NCBI GenBank assembly: GCA_029216955.1 | Contig: JANAVB010010791.1 | Coordinates: forward strand, 6,156,838-6,220,837 | DNA length: 64,000 nucleotides | Source of the DNA: Iris pallida | Lineage: Eukaryota; Streptophyta; Magnoliopsida; Asparagales; Iridaceae | Direction: 5' to 3' | In this document: positions 55,491 through 64,000 of the stretch, piece after piece | Numbering within the stretch: the first letter of the stretch is position 1 | Layout: the number at the start of each line of letters is the position of its first letter | The notes under the pieces: model-generated | Seen by the model: only the letters and a program-made list of their open reading frames with translations | The model's database searches: none | What the model was told of the DNA's origin: nothing | Made by a program: the position numbers and the translations under genes

Positions 55491-57054
55491 ACACCTCGAT
55501 ACCTAGAAAGTACCTCATCGCTCCTAAATCCTTCACCTCAAACTCCTTCGCGAGTTTTGACTTCAACTTAGCGATCTCGACTTCATCATTACCTGTGATT
55601 ACTATATCATCCACGTATACAACAAGTATAGTGATGTGGCCTCTTGCATGCTGAAGAAAGACCGTATGATCTGCATTTGCTTGATGGTATCCCATGCCTA
55701 TAACAACCTTTCTGAATTTGTCAAACCAGGCTCGAGGAGATTGCTTGAGTCCATATAGCGACTTCTTTAGTTTGCACACTTTTCCATGCGATGTCCCTCC
55801 GTCTGATTCTGTAGCGTAGCACCCTGGCGGGAGTTCCATGTACACTTCTTCTTGTAGGTCCCCATGGAGAAAGGTATTCTTCACATCTAACTGGTATAGC
55901 TTCCACCCATAGTTTGCTGCAATGGAGACCAGAGTTCTTACGGTGCTCATTTTCGCTACTGGAGCAAACGTCTCATCATAGTCGATGCCATATGATTGTG
56001 TGTATCCTTTTGCAACCAACCTTGCCTTGTATCGTTCCACTTTTCCTTCTGACGTCTCCTTTACTGTGTACACCCATTTGCATCCCACAGTTTTCTTCCC
56101 TTTGGGTAATGGAACCAGCTCCCACGTCTTATTTTTCTCCAGTGCCCCAAGTTCTTCCATCATTGCAGCTTTCCACCTTGGATATTTCTTTACTTTCTGC
56201 CAACTTTTGGGCAACGAAGTAGAGTCTAATGATGCAATAAAGGCTCGATAATTCGAAGAAATGTTAGAATAAGACAGGTAGTTGGCAATATCATGTTCAT
56301 AATCATCAAAACGACTAGGAGCCTTACCCGCATTGATGCGAGAAGATCTTCTTAAGGGAGCAATAGGTGGTGGAGAGATCATACCATCAGAGTCAGAGAG
56401 ATCCGCATCAGAATCAGATTGATTCAGTGCGGAGGCAACATCTTCAAGAGTTGAAGCAGGAGTAGACGAGAGACTTGGTACAGTAGGCATATGGTACGGT
56501 ACAGGCACAGTACTGGACTTCTGCTGTCTCCTTCTGTAGACTTGGAGCTCCTTTTCCATTGTCTGCTGCTCCCCCTGTTTAACATATGTATCTTCTTCAT
56601 CTTCTGTATCGAAGTCACTGCTTTCTCCCCCTTTCGTCCAGTTTTTCACGACCGGGCATGTGACCGATCCGACTACTACAGATGGGCTTATTTTCTCCCC
56701 CTCACATCTAACACCCTCTATGTTAGGTGTGTCACCAAACGCTGAACCGTCATCCGAACCATAATATGGTTCCAGTTCTCTGAATGTAACGTCCATGCTT
56801 ACAAATATCTTCCGCTCAACTGGGCTCCAACATGCGTATTCCTTCTGAGTTACCATGTACCCGACAAAGACACATTTAACTGCTCTAGGATCCAGTTTGC
56901 CAACTCCTGGTCTATTATCTTGGACAAAACATACACATCCAAATACTTTCGGTGGAACAGTGTACGTGGTTGCACCAGTAAGCATCTCCAACGGTGTCTT
57001 CCAGTCCAATACCTGAGATGGCATTCTGTTGATGAGATAAGAGGCCGTTAACAC
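55387..57054 (-). pseudogene. Integrase end and reverse transcriptase, copia C
   Basis: Reads from NRMPSQVLDWKTPLEML through the acidic linker to the reverse transcriptase with KWVYTVKETSEG and YVDDIVITGND. Downstream the frame changes near 55470, so the last residues of this frame are not real. Upstream, a stop at 57055-57057 replaces a coding triplet seen in B1. Confidence 0.85.
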
Positions 57055-57083
57055 CGCCTACCCCCATAAGTGTTTCGGGACAT

Positions 57084-57920
57084 TCATGCCAACATCATCG
57101 TCCGTGAGACCTCCAGCAGGTGTCTGTTCTTCCGTTCGGCCACACCATTTTGTGCCGGTGTATAGACACATGAAGTTTGGTGTAGTATTCCATGAGTGGA
57201 TAAATACTCAGCAACCTTCTTATTTGTATACTCCGTCCCATTGTCAGACCGTAAGCACTTAATTTTAGTGCCATATTGTGTTTCTACCCGGCGATGAAAG
57301 TCTCGAAACGCCTCAAAGACGTCACTTTTATTCTTCATAAGGTAGACCCATGTCACGCGAGTATAACAATCAATAAAAGTGACGAACCATCGAAAATCGT
57401 TAATACCGGTTGTAGGACAAGGGCCTCATACGTCCGAATGTATCATATCAAATGCAGCTGAACTTCTACTTCCTGAACTCACATACGTGCTTCTGGTATA
57501 TTTATCCAACTAACATGCATTACAAAATAACTTCTCTTTATTAGCCCTTTGGTATAAGGACGGATACATTCGACTAATAATTTTAAAAGAAGAATGACCG
57601 ACACGCTGGTGGTGGAGTAGCAATTCATCTTCTACACTGCGCCGTGAATCTTCCGGTGGTGTGTCTGCTACCAGAGATGCCAATGCTTTGTCCAGTCCAG
57701 TCATGTCCAAGTACCACAACCCCTTATGCCATGTGCCAGTCCCTAGTCGACGTCCTGTCCCCTTCTCCTGAAAAGTCACCGTATGAATGTCAAAGGAAAC
57801 AGTACATTTAAGATCAAGAATAATGGTACTAATAGAAAGAAGATTGACAGGAAAAGACGGAGCATGTAAGACATTGGTGAGAGTGAGAGAAGGGGTGCAT
57901 GCGACAGTGCCTTTACCCAT
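57084..57920 (-). pseudogene. Protease end and integrase core, copia C
   Basis: Two open pieces, 57510-57920 (MGKGTVACTPSLTLTNVLHAP to FCNAC) and 57084-57356 (TWVYLMKNKSDVFEAF, LRSDNGTEYTN, NGVAERKNRH). They are separated by TAG near 57512 and TGA near 57429, both single-base changes of codons intact in B1 and B2. Confidence 0.83.
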
Positions 57921-57959
57921 GACAGGGCTGGAGTTACCATCAACAGTTGAATGCTCTCC

Positions 57960-59257
57960 GGCGTCGGTAGGTGAGTATAGTCCTGGAACTCACCGCGGGA
58001 CCCCGTGACATGACGAGATGTCCCCGAGTCCATAATCCAACCTGGTTGGTAGATAACTGCTGCAAGAGCACGCGCAGGAATACCTGTGCTGGTTTGGGCA
58101 AAGCAAGTGATGTGATCCCTCGAGGGAGATGACGCCCCATGACTGCCGTCCGAATCCAGTTTCGTGCTGCGTAACCTCGCGAGGAACTCCTTCTCAAGAG
58201 GGGTTAACTCAGCCAGGTAATTTTCTCCCCCTTCCTCTGCCAGATTAGCTTTATGTCCGCCAGAATAATTTCTCCTTCTACCAGCATAACCGCCTCTACC
58301 ACCTCGACGTCCTCCGCGGCCCCGTCCACGATCACTCGACTGACTTTGCAGGGGTTTTGGACAAAATCTGATGTAATGTCCTGAGTCACCACAGTTGTGG
58401 CAAACACCGGCCACAGAAGGAGGCTGATTGAAGGCGGCAAGGGCAGACTTGTCACCAGCGGCTTGCTCCCCCTGGAAATAGCCCTTATTGGACATCAACT
58501 TCAATCGAGCCTCTTCTTGTGCCATGGCAGCTATGGCTTCTTCTAAGGTTGGAAGCATGGGCTGTGCTAGGAGTACATTCCTTCTATGCTCAAACACAGG
58601 GTTAAGACCCTTCAAGAACTTCATCATCCGTTGTCGCGAAATATAATCCAAGAACTTTTGGAAATGTTTCGCAAATGCTGGTTCGACTTGTGCATCTTCC
58701 ATCCCAAGAGGATCATAGTGATCCAGATCAGACCAATACTTCTTCAACAGTGCTGCATACTCAGAGATGGTACGGTCGTCCTGGGCTACCCTATCAAGTT
58801 CATCCTGCAGTTGGAAGACCCGCATAGGATTGCCGGAGCCTGAGTACATATCCTTCAAAGTCCGCCATATATCAGCAGCAGCCTCCATCGTCTCTATATT
58901 GTCCGACACCTGGTCGGTCAAGGAGGCTGTCAACCATCCAGCCACAATATTGTTGACAATTTTCCAAATAGCAAACTCCTTTGAGGAGGGATCATCTGGC
59001 GCCTTGGTTTGGCCATTGACGTAGCCAACCAAGTCTCGTCCCTTCAGCGTCCGCATTGCCTGCCGTGACCATTTTAAGTAGTTGGACGTTCCTTCCAACT
59101 TCGTCTCCAGCTTGTCCAGCTTTCCCATTTTGTAGGGTGACGGATCCACATCAGTATGGATCACACGTGGGGTTGCCTCAGTTAATCTCTTTGATAAAAT
59201 ATCATCAACCAATGCCTTCATCTCTTCGGCTGTCAGTTTAGCACTGATCGAATCCAT
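57960..59257 (-). pseudogene. Gag and protease, copia C
   Basis: Starts ATG at 59257 (MDSISAKLTAEEMKAL). It has the gag core NYLKWSRQAM, the knuckle CHNCGDSGHYIRFC and the protease motif MDSGTSRHVTGS, where Thr and Arg replace Ala and Cys of B1. A one-base deletion near 57950 shifts the frame, so about 60 further residues in this frame (to 57776) are not genuine. Confidence 0.86.
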
Positions 59258-59549
59258 GGCGTCTTCAACTGTGATTCGTCGTCGTCGTCTTCGTCGGCTT
59301 CGTCGTCGTCGTCTTTATGTAAAGTCTTCAACAGAGACTTTACGAATGCGCTGTTAACGTGGCCAACACCGGCGCGCGCATGTAGATCCTAATTTGCAGA
59401 TCGAGAACGGAAAAACAAAAAAGTATTTTGTAATTCCGGAGGACGTAATCTAGGAACAGATGGTACACATAAAGCATTTGACGTCCATCCGTCTTCGAAT
59501 AACCGCCCATATAATCTCTCTAGCAAATTAGGATTTTTTTTCGTTTTGA

Positions 59550-59730
59550 AAAAAAGGGGGGGTCTGCAGCAGTTGGGGTCGGAAGAGGGGGGGGCGTCGG
59601 CGGCGGCAGCAGGGGGGTGTCGGGGGGGGGCAGGGGGGGCTGCCGGGGGCAGCAGGGGGGTTTCGGCGGCGGGGGGGGGGGGGGGGAGGGGGCGTCGGGT
59701 TTGGCGGGTTGGGGAAGGGGTGGGAAATTA
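59550..59730 (-). repeat. G/C-run leader tract, copia C
   Basis: On the + strand long G runs (a run of more than fifteen near 59671) alternate with tcggcggcgg. On the sense strand of the element this is a C-rich leader, the counterpart of 23170-23520 in B1. Confidence 0.8.
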
Positions 59731-59760
59731 TTTTTTTTTGTGGTTATGGTTCTGATACCA

Positions 59761-59879
59761 TGTAGAGAATAATTGTTGTATATTTTATTGATTGGCTACT
59801 CCACTACTTATAGGAAGTCTAGCTCCTCTTCATACTACATTTTTCAATGCGGGACTAAGTCCCTTATTAGTTCTCAACA
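59761..59879 (-). repeat. 5' LTR of copia C
   Basis: 119 bp. On the - strand it is followed directly by TGGTATCAGAAC (59749-59760), an initiator tRNA-Met primer site with one or two changes. Confidence 0.92.
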
Positions 59880-59884
59880 TAACT

Positions 59885-61380
59885 ATTGGTTGACAGAGGA
59901 GGCATATTTGTCCACCACAGAGACGGTTATGCGGACAATGTTGTATGCCCTATTAGTCGCAGAAACATTAAAGGAGCATGAACCATCCAGCTACAGGGAG
60001 GCGAGTCCGATGACTGTACATTGCACTATTGTTACGGGGGAAGAGATGAGAGTCTTTTAACAAGAATCGAACTTGGGATTTGGTTATACCACCAAACGGG
60101 TAGAAGCTAGTAAGATGTAAATGGGTCTATAAGTGGAAGGAAGACACTACAGAAGCGGAGTTACCACGATATAAGACACGGTTGGTTTTGCGAAGGGTTT
60201 CAGTCGGAAAGAGGGTATTGACTACAATGAGGTATTTTCTCCTGTCGGGAAGCGCAGTTCCATACATGTCTTGCTCACCATTGTTGCAGTAAGCCAATGG
60301 AGTTACAGTAGCTAGACATGAAGACAACATTTCTACTTGGCAAGTTGGAGGAGATGTACATGTATAGCCAGAGGGCTTTGCAGTTCCAAGGAATCAGCAT
60401 TACGTATGTCGTTTGAAGAAATCCGTGTATGGGTTGAAGCAGTCCCCACGACATTGTTTGAAGCGGTTTGATTCCTTTATGTTGGCAAAAGGATACACAA
60501 GGAACATGTATGACAATTGCGTGTATATCAAACAGTTGAGAGATGACTCATATATCTACCTTTTGTTGTACGTCGGCAACATTTTCATTATTGCTAAAGA
60601 TATTACTTAGATTCAGAATTTGAAGGCAGATCTCAATGACGAGTTCGAGATGAAGGATTTGGGTGCACCTCAAAAAAAATCTTGGGATGAAAGTTCTACG
60701 AGATGGGCATAATGGACGATTATTTCTGTCATAGAAGAAGTCCACCGAAAGAGTACTTCATCGATTCGGCATACATGATGCAACGTCGGTGAGTACACCT
60801 CCGGTGACACATTTTAGGCTTTCTTCGAATCAGTCGCCACGTCCAGATAAGGAGGTATAACACATGACAATGTTCTATATGCTAGTGTAGTGCACAGTAT
60901 TATGTACGTGATGGTTTACACAAGACCAGATATCTTTCCTGCAGTTCAGTGGTTAGTCAATTTATGGCACATCCAGGAAAATAGAATTGGTAAGCAGTTA
61001 AGTAGATTATTAAAGAGCATCATTAGTTGGAAAGCAACTCTTTAGGCTACTATCGCCTATCGGCCACTGAGATAGAGTACATGACAACAACAAAAGTAGT
61101 AGAGGAGGCAATTTGGTTGAAAATTCTATTTCAGGCTCTTAGCATTGGTGAGACTACGACCTTTTGTGATAGCCACAGCATGATACATTTGACCGAAAAT
61201 CAAATGCATCATGACATAACCAAGCACATCGATATAAGGTATCATCTTATTAGAGAGGGAGTTTTGGAGGGCTCCATTACACTTGAGAAGATCTCTACCA
61301 CAGAGAATCCAGCGGACATGGTAACTAAGTCGTTGACAGTGAGCAAGTTCAAGCATTGCTTGGATTAGTTGAATATTCGT
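59885..61380 (+). pseudogene. Reverse transcriptase and RNase H relic of copia A
   Basis: Continuation of copia A after copia C. Visible pieces are the RT segment KKSVYGLKQSPRHCLKRFDSFML (60413 on), an active site degraded to YVGNI, and RNase H with ATEIEYMTTTKVVEEAIWL, DSHSMIHLTEN and ITKHIDIRYHLIREGV at 61027-61368. Stops and frameshifts are frequent. It ends before a degraded purine tract, gaagccaatgtgaagat, at 61451-61467. Confidence 0.83.
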
Positions 61381-61468
61381 AGCTGGTGATTGCCCATGGG
61401 GCTTGGGAGGGTAACATTGGGAAACAGAACATTTTGGACTTAGGCAAATTGAAGCCAATGTGAAGATT

Positions 61469-62054
61469 TGTTATCAAATGGCTTAAATTTGGCCCAAGAT
61501 TGAAAATAGCATGATTGGTTAAAGAAGATGTTTCATGTTCTTTGATGAATGCTTGATCAGTTTCTAAAATGCTCAGAGGAGCCACTAGTTCTTTCAACAC
61601 TGGTTGACTTGGTCAAATTATATGGCCCATGTGAAATCTGGAATAAACAGTCTTTGGATTCCTATTCTTGGCCAGAAAGAAACTAATAGATATGATTAGC
61701 TTCTTATTATTTAATCTTGGACATCTTAAGGTGTGTGCACAAAAAAAGGAATTAATCTCTTACCATCAGCAAAGATAGAAGGAGGGTCCCCGCCATTGGA
61801 GAGGAGCTCTCTGCTACTTTCTCGATGGTGGAATTTCTTCAAGGAGACTCTTTCGGATTTCGATTTTTTTGTTTTGGGTGTTGTTGGGGGTGTATTTGGG
61901 ACTTGGTATTGAGAGTGTCTTTGTACACCCTTTGTGTCTCCACCTAGTAAAGTTCTACTTTGCCCTCCCCGTTGAGTAGGTGACATCGACCAAACCACGT
62001 AAATCTGTGTGATTCTTGCTTTTGATTTGTTTCTCGATTGTAGTTTTCGTGACA
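61469..62054 (+). repeat. 3' LTR of copia A
   Basis: 586 bp, TGTTATCAAATGG to TTTCGTGACA. It matches the two parts of the interrupted 5' LTR with many substitutions and small indels, showing an older insertion than B1, B2 or the gypsy element. Confidence 0.88.
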
Positions 62055-62059
62055 GCTTT

Positions 62060-62631
62060 GAACTTCTACATTAATATTTCGTAGGAACATATTTTTTGGT
62101 TACCACAGTTAGTAGGAAGGTTAGTATTGAAGATTTGAATTCAAATATTTTTATCTATATTTTTTTATATGTTCTTAATAACCCTTCCTCTAAATTTTAA
62201 GTTAGTGTATTTTTGCCCTCCCTGGACAACGACAATGTACTTTGGCTCCCCCAGAAAATATTTTGTATTTGCCAATGCGTACATGGAAAGAGAAGGAAAT
62301 AAATGGGGGCAGATAAAATGCTTGTAGCAAGTTTGAACCCAAGACCAAACCCAAATGCTAAAGCAGGAAGGTTGTGTGCCACCAATTTATATCTGTCAAA
62401 GACAATGGCATGAACAAGAATTGGATAGATGCATTAGGGCTCCGGGCAGGGTTATATATACACGAGTGAACGGGGGAGGGATCCTCCTAACCAATGTGGG
62501 ACTAAAGTATCCTAGTATCTCTTGCAATATCAAGCTCATTTAACAAGGACAATGGATAATAATTATGGTAAATCTAAAATTAAACCATCCAAACAAGTTA
62601 TATGGGGCATATCTTGGTGATGAAAATATAC
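62060..62631. other. No feature recognised
   Basis: AT-rich spacer or intron after copia A. The short frames on both strands show no recognisable motif. Confidence 0.35.
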
Positions 62632-63103
62632 CTTAAAGTATTCCTTGAATGCAGAATATAGAATGTCATGCTTGTACTGGCTCAAACTGAACTTGGTCCA
62701 TATCACAATTGGTGAAAAAAACCTCAGAGACTCGCTGGTGATTTTGTCTCCCCAAGGCAAGAGCTGCATAATCTTTATTTTAAACTTGAAGGGATCTTTA
62801 AATCAACTTCTGCACAATTCTACTAATAATGGAACTCTGATGCATTTATTAGTTCTACCACTTTAAAATTCTTGGTACCTTAGAATATTTGTTGCCAAGG
62901 GGCATTAACTTCCTGTAGTATTTCTCCTTGTAATCCTTCTGGATCGAGACATCATACAAAGGGTTAAGGTCCCTAGAAAAAGACATTTCTGTTAAGTTTC
63001 AGTCGTCTCTCATAACTCCGAGAACTCAGGAAGATTAAAAAAAAAACTATAGTAGACATCAATAATTTGTATTGATTGCATACATCCTTCTCCATGAATA
63101 TTT
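62632..63103 (-). CDS. Isolated exons of an unrecognised gene, - strand
   Basis: Three candidate exons: 63084-63103 (20 bp, KYSWRRM with the next exon), 62879-62972 (DLNPLYDVSIQKDYKEKYYR ending LGNKYSK) and 62632-62686 (LSQYKHDILYSAFKEYFK). The first two join cleanly in phase with GT..AG borders. The third has good borders but its phase does not follow the second, so an exon is missing or its acceptor is misplaced. The charged, Tyr/Lys-rich peptide has no motif I can name. These could be upstream exons of the gene at 17660-18675 on the same strand, which lacks its 5' part. They could also belong to an unrelated gene. Confidence 0.5.
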
Positions 63104-63484
63104 CTGGCAAGAGACTTCTATCTTTAAAGGTATATACATAAGTTTTTTGTTATGATATGCAGTCAAAAATTTAATGTGCCAAAAGGAAATGCCTATGTTT
63201 CATATGCAAGGAAAAATATCTTTTGCCGGAGTCTACATTATTCGAACCTAGTCTATCCCAACAGGTATATGATAAATTTGGGAACTTATAAAGAGATGCA
63301 TTAGATATTCATACCAATACATCGATACATTCATTGGGAATCAATTCTAAGAACCTAGCATCCCTACGTTGCATGAATACAGAGCCAGATATGTATAAGG
63401 ACACAATACGGATTCAGGATACAAACATTTTCATATAGGTACAATAAACAACCTCCTATGGACACCATTTTAGAGTGTCGTACA
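63104..63484. other. No feature recognised
   Basis: AT-rich sequence upstream of the candidate exons on the - strand; probably intron. No further exon could be fixed. Confidence 0.35.
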
Positions 63485-63811
63485 ACATAGATCCATCCTC
63501 TCCAAGTTTTAATCACTTTCATATTCATACAGAGATGGTGCCTTCTTAGCAATATACAATTGTAGTGAGATTGAGCGATCCTTTGTATGTGTGCTTTAGT
63601 GTGCAAAGCTTGACTTTGACATTCTCCAGCAGTATACCATCGTAGCGAGATTGAGAGATCCAAAGAGTGTATGTGAACATAGATCCATCCTCTCCAAGTT
63701 CTAATGACTACGCACTCATATATATAGAGAGATCGGAATAGTGCCTTCTTATCACTATACCATGGTAGTGAGATTAAGTGATTTTTTGTACATGTGATTT
63801 AGTGTGAAAAG
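63485..63811. repeat. Tandem duplication of about 192 bp
   Basis: The unit starting acatagatccatcctctcc occurs at 63485 and 63677. Each copy contains gtgccttctta, a tagtgagatt motif and tttagtgtg. The second copy is cut at 63811 by the start of a (TATCGG)-family MITE. Confidence 0.75.
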
Positions 63812-64000
63812 CATAGTTTGCAGTATCCAATACCGGGCTGATACTGATATGATATGTTCGATAACGATACAATATTTGGCATGTCCTCATGTCTAATGAT
63901 TGTATCATATTTTTTAATATGACTAATCAATAAAGTTTAACATTATGATATCACTAATATTCATTCAATTACTATAATGTTGATACTTAAACTTAACATT
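63812..64000. mobile_element. hAT-like MITE, (TATCGG)-related, copy 5, truncated by window end
   Basis: Starts CATAGTTTGCAGTATCC, the family's terminal sequence, followed by diverged accgggctgatactgata repeats and an AT-rich core. The right end and target duplication lie outside the window. It is more diverged than copies 1, 2 and 4. Confidence 0.6.

Larger units (their letters stand above)
54525..59879 (-). mobile_element. Ty1/copia retrotransposon C, inverted, inside copia A
   Basis: 5355 bp with duplication taact at 54520-54524 and 59880-59884. Read on the - strand: 119-120 bp LTRs, primer site, leader, gag, protease, integrase, reverse transcriptase, RNase H and polypurine tract. The proteins are clearly related to B1/B2 but more diverged, and the LTR shares only the core (ataagggact, agtcccacat). 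At least four breaks make it defective. Confidence 0.94.
32065..62054 (+). mobile_element. Ty1/copia retrotransposon A (Tork-like), hosting nested insertions
   Basis: The outer element of the nest is flanked by the 5 bp duplication gcttt at 32060-32064 and 62055-62059. Its LTRs start TGTTAT and end GTAACA / GTGACA. Subtracting the solo LTR (32307-34010), the gypsy element (34393-51395), the MITE (52223-52722), copia C (54525-59879) and their target duplications leaves about 5.4 kb, normal for a copia element. Its gag-pol relics are full of stops, so it is the oldest element here. The gag core KFDGKNEFSLWRVKMRTL suggests the Tork lineage. Confidence 0.9.

Overview
The window is nuclear DNA of a flowering plant. 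This rests on a plant 20S proteasome beta-1 gene with GT..AG introns, an exon copied from a plant synaptotagmin gene, a tRNA-derived SINE, Tourist-type and hAT-type miniature elements, and Ty1/copia and Ty3/gypsy LTR retrotransposons. The species cannot be named from the sequence. Host coding DNA is under 2% of the window; almost everything else is mobile or repetitive.

Region 1 (1-13147, + strand) holds the last five exons of the proteasome subunit beta type-6 gene (PBA1 type). Its N-terminal exons, including the catalytic threonine, lie left of the window. Two introns have grown to 5.4 and 3.8 kb by insertions: (TATCGG)-rich hAT-like MITEs, a 2.7 kb solo LTR, a SINE with a 10 bp target duplication, and fold-back elements. 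Region 2 (13148-17640) holds an hAT-type element with an 8 bp target duplication, split by a probable solo LTR. Region 3 (17660-18675, - strand) carries the last five exons of a gene I do not recognise. Convincing exons on the same strand at 62.6-63.1 kb may be its upstream part. If so, one intron of about 44 kb contains everything between.

Region 4 (19265-22073) has two PIF/Harbinger-type MITEs. The second is split by a 1.9 kb TIR element that carries exon 1 of a synaptotagmin-like gene and a regular array of thirteen 23-24 bp hairpins. Region 5 (23023-28701) is a copia element (B1) with two identical 129 bp LTRs. Region 6 (32065-62054) is a nest of insertions in an old Tork-like copia element (A), flanked by the 5 bp duplication gcttt. 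Inside A are a 1.7 kb solo LTR (in its 5' LTR), an 11.4 kb Tekay-like gypsy element (after its primer site) that carries copia B2 in its own 5' LTR, an hAT-like MITE, and an inverted copia (C). Removing these insertions leaves about 5.4 kb, the expected size of a complete copia element, which supports the reconstruction.

All retrotransposon reading frames carry stops or frameshifts. The two host genes and the captured exon are the only non-transposon coding sequences I can support. The most unusual structures are the hairpin array with the captured exon, the (TATCGG) MITE family, and the possible gene spread across the whole transposon cluster.
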